Below are positions 42,030-53,500 of a stretch of 64,000 bases of DNA, piece by piece (position 1 is the stretch's first letter; every line of letters begins with the position of its first letter). Origin of the DNA: Leptodactylus fallax (lineage: Eukaryota; Chordata; Amphibia; Anura; Leptodactylidae); assembly GCA_947044405.1 (NCBI GenBank), contig CAMRHE010000332.1:806001-870000 (forward strand), read 5' to 3'. A program made the position numbers and the translations under genes. Under the pieces are notes generated by a model that was not told where the DNA came from, made no database searches, and saw only the letters and a list, made by a program, of their open reading frames with translations.

Positions 42030-42191
42030 TTGTGTAATATAAACCTTGATTTAGAATGTTATTCTTGTTTTGTTCCGTTTTCTTTATTTTTTTTCCTTCA
42101 GCTTAGGTACTTTTGCATAAGTTTAGATCTTCATGTGTTCTTATATATCTACATTCCCATGTAATAATGTGATATGTATTCCCATGTAACT

Positions 42192-42197
42192 ATTAAA
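42192..42197 (+). terminator. Gene 2 poly(A) signal (ATTAAA)
   Basis: ATTAAA in a conserved context about 163 bp after the stop. Gene 3 has the same hexamer in the same context. Confidence 0.5.
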
Positions 42198-42585
42198 AAA
42201 TGTTCTCAATAACGGAATGTGATACAATAATAATGGACTATTTACTGAAACCTGGCATAAGGAGATGAAAAAATAATAGATTCCACCGAATAAATACCAA
42301 CTTTAATAACTAAGTCCACACTACCAAATCAAGGCCTTGGGCGTGAAGCCATTGACGTAAGCAAAAGATTGACGTAATCAATGTCCCCATAAATATGTAT
42401 CTTCCCTCTGGGTTTGTCCTAATTTTTATGAGTTCGCAACAAACAGAGCTGAGCATTGCTCCTATGATTTGTGTTGAACCCTAGTAATGGAGGAGAGAAG
42501 TTTCTTGTAAACGACACAGACTTTTCACAAAGACTATTGCTCTCTTTTTAGGTGAACCTTTAACATTCCAAACCAAGATTATGGA
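42198..42585. other. Intergenic spacer
   Basis: No recognised feature. Confidence 0.4.
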
Positions 42586-42593
42586 TTATGAGT

Positions 42594-43000
42594 AGAGATG
42601 AGCGAATCGATTCTGCAGAAGTGGAATTCGATCCGAATTTCAGGAAATCTTCGATTCACCATGATTCCGGATTTCCTGATGCTTCGCGGCAACGAATATT
42701 TAGTAAGGACCTTTGTGACATCAGACGGTCACATGATATTCTCTAGTGATGTGATTGGGTTGGCGTGTCTTTGCTTGTTAGCAGATCCTTCCACATGAAT
42801 AAAACTTGTCTGTACTGGAGAGAGAGAGAGACATGACCGTGACATCCAAGGGCTTCCACCATTTTGCCGCCCACCCCGGCTCTCTGAAGACTGGAAATAG
42901 CTGTTTATTCGCCGCAAAGTAATTTTGATCGAAGCAAATTTTTTTGAAACTTCGATTCGAACTGCCGAATCGAACTTTTTGAGAAATTAGCTCATCTCTA
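42594..43000. mobile_element. hAT MITE with perfect 8-bp target duplication (copy 1)
   Basis: A 407-bp element with TAGAGATGAGC...GCTCATCTCTA ends, flanked by ATTATGAG at 42586-42593 and 43001-43008. No coding sequence. Its termini match the hAT element whose transposase lies at 8780-11719, so that family is the likely source of mobility. Confidence 0.93.
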
Positions 43001-43008
43001 ATTATGAG

Positions 43009-43579
43009 GATTATGTCATGTATCACGTTGCTTGGTTGTGTATCCATGTGGCAGTCACTTATAGGCAGCAAGTTGTCATAGCCAATTATAAAACCACAGG
43101 TGTCAGGCGAGGTATCCATGGTGGTAGTCAGAAGCAGACTAAGATTCAGAACCAATATATTGCTACCAATATTAAAGGTAATAGGAAGAGTTCAAGAACA
43201 GAGCGGGTCATACACAGGCAAATATTATTTATTTATTTATTTATTTTTGGAGCACCAGGAAATGTATTTTTTTTTTTTTTTTTTTATTAGGCCGGAGGAG
43301 GTGCAAAATTTAAAAAAAAAAAAAACATACTCACCTGTCCCCAGTGCTCCATTGTCTCCCAGTGTGGTCCGATCCTGCAGTTCTGTTGTTTTCTTCCGCT
43401 GGGAGTCCCCACTGCACGATAGAGGGCTAGGTGAGAACGTGGTGTATCAGCGGGAGATAATAGTCAACACATTATTGATATAAGGTGATATATAAGTAAG
43501 AAAAATAAATAAATTGGTTCTAGAGATGGGTGAAACTCTGAAGATTTGTTTCGTTTTGGGTGGTTGGTACAAAGATTTA
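43009..43579. other. Spacer with repeat debris
   Basis: Contains a (TTTA) run at 43226-43244, T- and A-tracts at 43267-43326, and ACATACTCACCTGTCCCCAG, which resembles the arm of the long inverted repeats at 26690 and 27440. TAGAGATGGGTGAA at 43523 looks like another hAT terminus. Confidence 0.45.
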
Positions 43580-44590
43580 TTTCGGGCATAAAACACTCTC
43601 AGAGTTCCTAGAAAGCTGTCTATAAAACATAGCATAGAACACTCTTAGGACTCCTAGGATTATATATCTATAAAACATAGTGTAGAATACTCTTGGGGCT
43701 CCTAGGAACCTATCTATAAAACATAGTATAGAATACTGTCAGGGCTCCTAGGAACCTATCTATAAAACATAGTGTAGAACACTCTTAGGACTCCTAGGAA
43801 CCTATCTATAAAACATAGTGTAGAACACTCTTAGGGCTCCTAGGAACCTATCTATAAAACATAGTGTAGAACACTCTTAGGACTCCTAGGAACCTATCTA
43901 TAAAACATAGTGTAGAATACTCTTAGGGCTCCTAGGAACCTATCTATAAAACATAGTGTAGAATACTCTTAGGACTCCTAGGATTATATATCTATAAAAC
44001 ATAGTGTAGAATACTCTTGGGGCTCCTAGGAACCTATCTATAAAACATAGTATAGAATACTGTCAGGGCTCCTAGGAACCTATCTATAAAACATAGTGTA
44101 GAACACTCTTAGGACTCCTAGGAACCTATCTATAAAACATAGTGTAGAACACTCTTAGGGCTCCTAGGAACCTATCTATAAAACATAGCATAGAACACTC
44201 TTAGGACTCCTAGGATTATATACAGTATCTATAAAACATAGTGTAGAACACTCTTAGGGCTCCTAGGAACCTATCTATAAAACATAGTGTAGAACACTCT
44301 TAGGACTCCTAGGAACCTATCTATAAAACATAGTGTAGAACACTCTTAGGGCTCCTAGGAACCTATCTATAAAACATAGCATAGAACACTCTTAGGACTC
44401 CTAGGATTATATACAGTATCTATAAAACATAGTGTAGAACACTCTTAGGGCTCCTAGGAACCTATCTATAAAACATAGTGTAGAACACTCTTGGGGATCC
44501 TAGGAACCTATCTATAAAACATAGCATAGAACACTCTTAGGACTCCTAGGATTATATACAGTATCTATAAATCATAGTGTAGAATACACT
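43580..44590 (+). repeat. 46-bp satellite with higher-order structure
   Basis: About 21 units of 46 bp, GTGTAGAACACTCTTAGGAC plus TCCTAGGAACCTATCTATAAAACATA. Variant units containing GGATTATATATC or GGATTATATACAGTATC recur at about 43657, 43981, 44213, 44404 and 44549. A block of about 324 bp (seven units) is repeated nearly exactly (43657-43980 versus 43981 onward), showing higher-order amplification. Confidence 0.9.
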
Positions 44591-44599
44591 AACTGTCCT

Positions 44600-45266
44600 C
44601 TCGCTCCCGAACCTATTTCTGTGCACTTCCACCTCTCCTGCACCGCTGGCTATTCAGTTCTCTGGATGTTAACTATCTGAATCTTCGTCTCGTTACTGTT
44701 GGTGTCTGACTACTTGCTCCCGCTTCCTGACTTCGTTTCTGCCCGTTGATTCTGTACCTCCGCTCCCATCTGTTGTGACCATTGCTTGCCTTCTAGACCG
44801 CTCCTCATTGATTCCGATTTTGTGCTGCGCTGACCTCCCATTACTGATCCGGCCTGCTGACTATTCTCCCACCTCATCCTTCTGTACTGCGCTACCTCTC
44901 GTTGCCGACTAGGACTACACGACCACGATTAACGTTTATCCCTGCCATCGCCTGGAACCAGCTTTCTGCTACTGCTCCACCTCCAGATCCACCATCAACC
45001 TCAGCACCTGTTCAGGTGAGTGGTTTCAGATTTCTGGGCCTGTTGTGGTGCGCTGTGCGTCCTGCGCTCTCTGGGCTGCTGCTACTCTGGTCAAAGGAAG
45101 CAGCAAAGTCCATCTCCACCATAAAGAGCTCTGGTGAAAACCTCTGGAGGCTAGTTTCGACTAAGTTGGGAGGGTGCCGGACGCTCTGAACTGTTTACCA
45201 TAGTTTGCAGGGGTGTCTTATTTCTGGAACTTACTATCTGTCTCGGTACTTAATTTGTTCGTAACA
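44600..45266 (+). mobile_element. LTR-like block
   Basis: C/T-rich leader-like sequence ending GTTCGTAACA at 45266, after which the older hAT remnant resumes (compare 12645). The CGTAACA end is typical of amphibian Ty3/gypsy LTRs. The left border and target duplication could not be found because the 46-bp satellite adjoins, so the call is tentative. Confidence 0.4.
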
Positions 45267-46380
45267 GACCATGTGCTAGGTGTGGATGTGGCCTGTCTGC
45301 AAAGAAGATCATGGGAAAAGGAATAGGACGTTTTATTGTACCAAATTAGCTGGTGATTCTGTTTCATGTGAGTACAGAAAGACCTAGTTCCTACAAATCT
45401 ACCTGTGCATCCATGGATAATTTTCTACTTGCAGATCTTGTACACAAAAATGATCAGATTCAGTTATTTCATCGTCTTCCCCATTTTTTGTGAATCATCA
45501 TGACAATGGGATTCCTCTATGCTCTCACAATTCCCAACAAATTTCCCCTTAGTGCCCGTACCACCGCAACTACCAGTAGCAAACCTGTCACTACTACCTC
45601 CACCAATAATCATGTCTTCTACCTCTACCTCCTTTACATAAAAAACACTATCTGTTCTCATCCAACTCATCAAAAAGAGGAAGTCTTGGGCTGTGAGGAA
45701 TATCTCTCTCAGTAGATACCACATGACTACTAGGAAATGGGATTTGTCTCAGCGAAGATAAAGAAGACATGGTTGACAGTAGGGAAAGACAGTGTGGTAA
45801 ATTACATCTTACAAAGGAGGTGAACACACAGAACCCTGACTCAACACTTGTTTCAAAAACTTTTAATTTGTAAAGTGCTGCGGAATATGTTGGCGCTATA
45901 TAAATAAAATGTATTATTATAATCTTTATTCTCAGGAAGTACAATAGCACTGCAGCTACTGGTGGGGCTGAAAGGACAAGTAGTGTTGCTGTTTTTAACC
46001 ACATTAGTATTAGTACTTGCACTGGTTGATGGTGTGACACTAGCAGTAGCATAAGAGCTTCCTCCTCCTACCAGCCTACCCCCTGCCCTGGTTTTTTTCA
46101 AGTCATTTTATTTCACTGCTTATATAATAGTGATTGGCGATAATCCTGAATCCTGACACTATGTATTTGTGAAATTAGATTTTGCCTTGAAAGGGTTACC
46201 TGGCCAGTATTAGATTATAACACTCTGCGTTAGTCAGTTTTTTTTTTTTTTTAACTCGCACACTCTAAGTACGGTTAATTAAAAAAACAATACCTTAACA
46301 AGCCGAGTTTTTAATGACTACCAAAGGCTGCGTCATTGTTGTTACCATTAGAATGGCACGTTGTAAGTATTTAACGAATA
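45267..46380 (-). pseudogene. Older hAT family, N-terminal remnant (copy 2)
   Basis: Matches 12645-13250 but is longer. The minus strand shows STMSSLSSLRQIPFPSSHVV and VEVEDMIIGGGSSDRFATG in different frames. A non-matching insert lies at about 45850-46140. The transposase core is absent. Confidence 0.6.
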
Positions 46381-47068
46381 AATAAAACTCTTGCTCAAAA
46401 AGACCCTTAACAGAAGATTTTTTCACTAACAGGACTGACTTTGACAGTAAAATGTAGGTAAGACACTGTGTGAACAGTCACAGATCAATCTGATACCGTA
46501 TTACAGAAAAAGAAAACTGTTCTATTGCAAAAAAAGACTTCACAAAATTAGATTCTTGGCAATGAAAGGGTTAACTTTCCAGTTTCTGAGGATATCTGTG
46601 CAAACCGTGCACAGCACAGAAATTCTCCCTCCCTCCACTCCTATTATTCTGTAGTTCTATTGCACTGTTGCTTCTGTTTCTCTCAGCTAGAAAACATCCC
46701 AAAATGGTTCCATCTTCCTCTGATAAAATCTTATATTCTGTCTGTGACATCAGCACTGTAAGGTGTCCACCTACCACTCATTATCGGTATAGAGGCTGTC
46801 CGCTCATGTCAGGTAATGCCAAGTTGTCACAGACACGAGACTATTCTGCTTTTTCACTGCATAATGCATGTCGCATTGTGACCATTTTAGTTCACCTAAG
46901 ACAAATCGCAAAGTATTCTGTTTTGTTTAACCCTTACGTGATGCAGACATTTTTCATTTTTGTGTTTTCACTTTTAACTTCCTGCATTCCAAAAGCCAAA
47001 ACTTTCTCACAGGTTTTCTTACGAGTTTTGTTTTTACGGCTTCCACTGTGCGGCAAAAATGCTATGTT
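46381..47068. other. Unassigned repeat-like sequence
   Basis: No coding motif. 46930-47068 continues after the MITE at 47386 into a T-rich repeat also seen near 52990-53180 (ACGGCGATACCAAATGTATA / AGATACCAAATTTATTTAGT), a high-copy type I cannot name. Confidence 0.4.
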
Positions 47069-47385
47069 TAGAGATGAGCGAATATTTAGTAAGGACCTTT
47101 GTGACATCAGACGGTCACATGATATTCTCTAGTGATGTCATTGGGTAGGCGTGTCTTTACTTGTTATCAGATCCTTCCACATGAATAAAACTTGTCCGTG
47201 CTGGAGACAGAGAGAAACATGACCGTGGCATCCAAGGGCTTCCACCATTTTGCCGCCCACCCCGGCTCTCTGAAGGCCGGAAATAGCAGTTTATTCGCTG
47301 CAAATTAATTCGGATCGAAGCAAATTTTTTTAGAACTTCGAATCGAACTGCCGAATCTTACTTTTGAGAAATTTGCTCAACTCTA
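47069..47385. mobile_element. hAT MITE with 8-bp target duplication (copy 2)
   Basis: A 317-bp element with TAGAGATGAGC...GCTCAACTCTA ends, flanked by GCTATGTT at 47061-47068 and 47386-47393. Compared with copy 1 it lacks about 80 bases after the left terminus. Confidence 0.92.
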
Positions 47386-47393
47386 GCTATGTT

Positions 47394-47843
47394 AGCTAGT
47401 CTCGGGGTTGGTGCGATCACGGCGATACCAAATGTATATAGGTTTTTTTCCTATTTTAATAAAATTTACAAAAATTCTAAATTTTGAAGAAATTTCTTTT
47501 TTTTCTTTAAATCACCATATTCTGACACCTGTAACTTTTTTTTTCTGTGTAAGCAGCTGTGTTGGGTGTTTTTTTTTTTGTTTTTTTTGTGGGACAATAT
47601 GTAATTTTTATTGATACCATGTTGGGGAACGTTTGATGTTTTGATTACTTTTTATTCCATTTCTTTTATGAAGAAAAAACAGCGAAAAAACGCCAATTCA
47701 GTCATTTAGATTTTTTTCCTGCTAGTGTTTACCATATGGGACAAATGTTTTTACATTTTAATGGTTTCGGAGTATGTCATACTTATAGTACTGGGAAAGT
47801 GAATAATCTCCCAGGTGGAGTAGCTGAGGAGTAACATGACCTA
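47394..47843. other. T-rich repeat-like spacer
   Basis: Related to 53050-53480. No gene seen. Confidence 0.45.
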
Positions 47844-48218
47844 CAGCTGCATCTCAATAAATTAGAATATCTTTGAAACGTTTATTTCTTTCAGTAATTA
47901 AATTAAAAAAGTGACCTCCTATATTTTCTAGATTCTTTACACACAGAGTCTTCTATTTCAAGTGTTTTATTTCTGTAAATGTTGATTATGGATTACAGGG
48001 AATGAAAACCCAAATCTAAGAAAATTAGAATATTGTAAGTTCAGTTCAGTCTTGTAAATTCAGTGTCACCTGCCAAGGTTTCCTAAGCCTTTAAATGGTC
48101 CCTCAGTCTGGTTCAGTAGGACACACAATCATGGAAGACGCTGATTATGGATTGTATTACTGAATCACTGAGATGGAGGAACGTTTCACAGATATTCTAA
48201 TTTACTGAGATGTTCCTG
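47844..48218. mobile_element. Tc1/mariner-type MITE (copy 2)
   Basis: A 375-bp copy of the element at 442-815, flanked by TA at both ends (47842-47843, 48219-48220). Confidence 0.88.
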
Positions 48219-48534
48219 TAGCTTGGGCTAAAATTTAATAGACATATGGGTGTGGATTCTCAGAAAAAGGGGTCGTGACTTAAGTGCACCAGGATAGGTG
48301 GTAGAAACTTAGACTTAGACCGTGTAAAGTTACCAGAAGATTTATCATCCAGCATCAGTCACTGTGATAAATCTGGTGCATGTTCACACTGCTTAAGTTT
48401 GCTCTAACCATTAGTAAATCTGGGCCAGAGAGTGTAAATGTTCTACTACATGTATATTATACACACAAGCATATTACATACTGTGCTCTGCTGCCTGCAC
48501 ATTACAAGGCCATTACTGTATTATTACCGCATAT
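48219..48534. other. Spacer
   Basis: No recognised feature before the minisatellite. Confidence 0.4.
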
Positions 48535-49240
48535 ACACACACAGCTCTGCTCCATACACATCATACACACACAGCTCTGCTACATACACATCATACACAC
48601 ACAGCTCTGCTCCATCACACATCATACACACACAGCTCTGCTCCATACACACCACACACATCATACACACACAGCTCTGCTACATACACATCATACACAC
48701 ACAGCTCTGCTCCATACACGTCATACACACACAGCTCTGCTCCATCCCACACGTCATACACACACAGCTCTGCTCACCATACACACTCATCCCACACACA
48801 CAGCTCTGCTCCATACACATCATACACACACAGCTCTGCTCCATACACATCATACACACACAGCTCTAATACATACACATCATACACACACAGCTCTGCT
48901 CCATACACATCATACACACACGGCTCTGCTCCATACACGTCATACACACACAGCTCTGCTCCATACACATCATACACACACAGCTCTGCTCCATACACAT
49001 CATACACACACAGCTCTGCTCCATACACATCATACACACACGGCTCTGCTCCATCACACGTCATACACACACAGCTCTGCTCCATACACATCATACACAC
49101 ACAGCTCTGCTCCATACACATCATACACACACAGCTCTGCTGCATACACATCATACACACACAGCTCTGCTGCATACACATCATACACACACAGCTCTGC
49201 TGCATACACATCATACACACACAGCTCTGCTACATCCACC
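48535..49240 (+). repeat. 30-bp minisatellite upstream of gene 3
   Basis: About 23.5 units of the CACATCATACACACACAGCT type, with several off-length units on the left (48610-48800) and a homogeneous right side. Unit variant CTGCTGCATA is confined to the last three units. Confidence 0.95.
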
Positions 49241-49465
49241 CTGTAACTACATCCTGATCCTCACACGTACACTTCAGCTCATACAGCACCGACCACAACC
49301 AGCACAGCAGAGTCCTGTATACACTGAGCAGTAACCTGGTAACACCTCATCATGTGATCACTTGACTCCTCCCACACTTAGGACTGATCACATGATGGTG
49401 ACATCATCACAGGTCCTGTAACCCCAGAGTGAGTATATACCTAGTATACAGCAGTACAGGAGGAG
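49241..49465 (+). promoter_or_regulatory. Gene 3 promoter and probable untranslated exon
   Basis: Conserved with gene 1 and 2 flanks: CATCATGTGATCACTTGACT, CCTCCCACAC, GTGACATCATCACAGG, GAGTATATACC box near 49431 and donor ACAGGAGGAG/GTATGTG at 49465/49466. No LTR insertion and no LINE tail, so this is closest to the ancestral layout. Confidence 0.6.
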
Positions 49466-50507
49466 GTATGTGTGTGTGTGTGTATATATATATGTATAGT
49501 CACCGTCCTTGTCTGTCAGGATCACTGCGCCACATGTGTCATTAACCCCGTCATTTATTATCAAAGCTGTTTTAACAAAAAATGTTATTTCCTTGTTGTA
49601 AAGGACAGAACTTTGTTTTAGGCTATGTTCACATCTGCCTATATAAGCGGTTACCTTAGGATTCCCGCAGACCCCATAGACTATAATGGGGTCCGTGTGG
49701 TTTCCGCCCTGCAGCGCTTTTCTCTCTGCATTTTTCATGCGGAGAGGGGAACGGAATCCCCGAACGTAACGCAAGCGCAGATGTGAGCCCAGCCTTACTT
49801 TTATTTCCATATCAGGGATTATTTTTGTGTTATGAGTAATTTGCTTTTTTTAACTTATTCATTAATTTTTATTAACTTTTTTTTTTTTGGACGGGACACA
49901 GATAAGCAATATGGCGGGTGATTCTGTGGTGTTTGTGTTATGTTTTATGCCGTTCCCTGTGCAGTGTACAGAGGGGTCAGCACGACTGAGACAATTTCAT
50001 ATATGTGTGTATTTTTTTAAGAATTTTACAAAATAAAACTTTTTTTTTTTACTTTACTTTTTTATAATTTCCTCCTAGGACTCTTCACAATATTTGAGGT
50101 CTTATCTAAATTCTTCTCACAAGTTCACAATTGTCTATTATGGAACCCTTCACTACACGTCACAGACCTCCAGGGTCCTCGGAAAAACAAAACCTGTAGA
50201 CTGAGTGGGTGTTAAATTCTGGGCCGCTGCTTTTATGGTCCTTTTTAGTCCATTTACATCATTGTAAGATAATCATTGATTACAGCCTTGATGCCAATAT
50301 GAAGGTCATGTGACCATGGCGGCCCACGATTGGCTGTAGCTCGCTTGTGAATAATACGGCATACTTTGAAACTACTTTAATCAAATAAGGTTGAAATGTC
50401 CTGACAAGCCAAACATCTCCTGTAACACATTATAGAAAGAGGAAACAACAAATACACTTTATCATCTCCTCACATATTTTATCTTAGTTATATTTTTATC
50501 CATTCAG
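49466..50507 (+). other. Gene 3 first intron (probable)
   Basis: Starts with a GT/TA microsatellite (49468-49494), then sequence shared with gene 1 intron 1 and a gene 3-specific insertion at about 49620-49795. Ends TATCCATTCAG. Confidence 0.55.
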
Positions 50508-50523
50508 GTTCCTACAATACAAG

Positions 50524-53500
50524 ATGAAGAGAGACAGAGGCAAGATGGCAGAAAGTCTAATAAATCTCACCCTAGAGATACTGTACCAGCTTACTGGAGA
50601 GGTGAGAGATTCTGATGATGTCACATTACATCATTCTTATCTATAGTAATAACACATGATATGACTGGAGAGGTGAGAGATTCTGATGATGTCACATGAC
50701 ATCATTCTTATCTATAGTAATAACACATGATATGACTGGAGAGGTGAGAGATTCTGATGATGTCACATTACATCATTCTTATCTATAGTAATAACAGATG
50801 ATATGACTGGAGAGGTGAGAGATTCTGATGATGTCACATTACATCATTCTTATCTATAGTAATAACAGATGATATGACTGGAGAGGTGAGAGATTCTGAT
50901 GATGTCACATTACATCATTCTTATCTATAGTAATAACAGATGATATGACTGGAGAGGTGAGAGATTCTGATGATGTCACATTACATCATTCTTATCTATA
51001 GTAATAACAGATGATATGACTGGAGAGGTGAGAGATTCTGATGATGTCACATTACATCATTCTTATCTATAGTAATAACAGATGATATGACTGGAGAGGT
51101 GAGAGATTCTGATGATGTCACATTACATCATTCTTATCTATAGTAATAACAGATGATATGACTGGAGAGGTGAGGGACTCTGGACATGTATGTAGTGATA
51201 TTTATTAATGTGTCTCTCCATAAACAGGATTACACAGTAGTGAAGAAGACCTCTAGTGGGCGCTGTCAGGCTCCTGTGTATGAAGGATGGGGGAGAACCC
51301 TGAGCCCAATCCCGGGGCCTCCACCTCACTCCCTGATACATGAGGAGAAGATCAATGGACAGAAGATCCTAGAACTCACCAACAAGATGATTGAGCTGCT
51401 GACTGGAGAGGTGACACTGTTGGGAATGCTGGGACATTATACAGGAGCTATGAAGGGATCTGGTGATGACTGTATCATTGTGTTGTCAGGTTCCTATAAG
51501 GTGTCAGGATGTCACTGTCTATTTCTCCATGGAGGAGTGGGAGTATTTAGAAGGACACAAAGATGTGTACAAGGAGGTGATGATGGAGGATCAGCAGCCC
51601 CTCACATCAGCAGGTAATAGACATGACTAAATACACACGGCCTCTCATTATCTGTATGGAAAGAATGAATTCAGTCCCTGTATGTGTTTCCTCCAGTTCC
51701 ATCCAGTAAGAGAACATCAGCGGAGAGATGTCCCAGTCCTCTTCTAGCACAGGATTGTAAGGAAGAAAATGTCTTTCCCCAGGATGATCAGGTAGATGGA
51801 GATAAGGTGACATGAAATCTTCCCTCTGCCCTGTAGAAGGGCTGTGAAGGTCTCGGGGTCAGTCTGGTTTTATCCCACAGTATTAGATGTTTCCTACTTG
51901 TGTAATGAGAAAGGTGGAGATGGCAGGATAAAGCTGACCATAGACATGACATGTTGTCTGGATCTTCTCACAGTTTTCTGGCTATGGAGGCTGCTGGTTG
52001 GAATAAGGAGCCAACATGGTGGATTTATCCAGGAGACCTGCAGCTATTTGCTCAGATAACTCCTGCTGTCAGTTTTGGTGGTCATGATAATGAATGATCT
52101 TTTCTTCTCCTATAAAACCTCCCACGTGACTTCTCCATCCGTCTGGTGACTTTTACAATATTTCCTTCACAGCTTTTGTATGTGGGTGAAGATCTGAAGA
52201 ATATTAATGCTCCGGAGACATATGTGATGGGAGATGAGGAGTGTAAGGAGGACATTCCTACAGGTGAGGAGTCACCACTAAATATGGTTAGCCTGCAAAT
52301 AAGTAAAAGGACGTAGCGCTAATAATATATTCTACACATACAGTGCACTTTTTATTATCTTCTTTCATCTTAATCATTCAGCATGCACTAGGTACTAGAT
52401 AGAGATGGGCAAAATTCGTTCCAAGCTGGGTTTGACCCAAATATTCCAAATTGTTTTTTTTTTTTTTTTTTAAAGAGATCGGACAGTTTGCGATTTGTCT
52501 AGGACAAAATAAAATGTCCACCGCGACATGCATTGCGGTATGTTGTTACTAATCCAGCCTGCTCCACAGTCTTGTTATATTGTTTCCTCTCGGCTGAACA
52601 TGTCCAGATATGTGAGTCACATTTCAAGACAATACTCTTCCATGACACTCTTTATTACAAAATGATATCCTACTTCTGACTGTGTGTGGCTCCCCATTGT
52701 ATTGAATTGGGTTCTTCATATATTGGAATCATTAACCAAAGTATATTAACCCATTCCCGCCAGGGAATTTTTCATTATTCGTTTTTGACTCCCCCCGCCC
52801 TTCCAAACCCCATAACCATTTTATTTTTTCCGTTCACAGAGTCATAGGAGGGCTTAATGTTTGCAGGAGAAATAGTTCTTCATGATGCTACCATTTATTA
52901 TTCTGTACAATGTACTGGGAAGCTGGAAAAAAATTCAGAATGGGGGTGAATTGGAGAAAAAGTACATTTGTGCGATTTTTTTACTGGAATAGTTTTTATG
53001 GCGTTCACTGTGGAGCCAAAATGACATGTCAGCTGTATTCTATGGTTTGGTACAATTTCAGAGATACCAAATTTATTTAGTTTTATTTATATTAAACTCT
53101 TAAAAAAAATCCAAAACTTTGCAAAAAAAATGTTTTTTCCTAGAGTCTCCATATTCTGACACCAGTAACTTTTTTATATTTCCACGTACGGGGATGCATA
53201 GGGCGTCTTTTTTGCGGGGCCAGGTGTTCTTTTTGGTTATACCATTTTGGGGACTGCCTATTGCTTTTATCACTTTTTATTCAAATTTTTATCAGAGGCG
53301 AAACAGTGAAAACACGGGGGTTCAGCTCTTTTGATTTTTTTTCCCACTATGGTGTTTACCGTATTTTATAAGTTTGTAGATTGCGTGTTTTCGGACACAG
53401 AGATACCTAATGTGTATGTGTTTCACAGTAATTTTTTTTTTACTGGAAAGGGGGTGATTCAAATTTTTAAGTCTTTTTTTATTTTTTTTATGTTTTATTT

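Noticed and set aside
44600..45266. Firm solo LTR call
   Set aside because: Only the right end (CGTAACA) looks like an LTR; no left end or target duplication found, so kept as tentative.
46571..47132. Open frames of 68-154 codons on either strand
   Set aside because: No domain, homology or splice context recognised, and the longer one runs into a hAT MITE.
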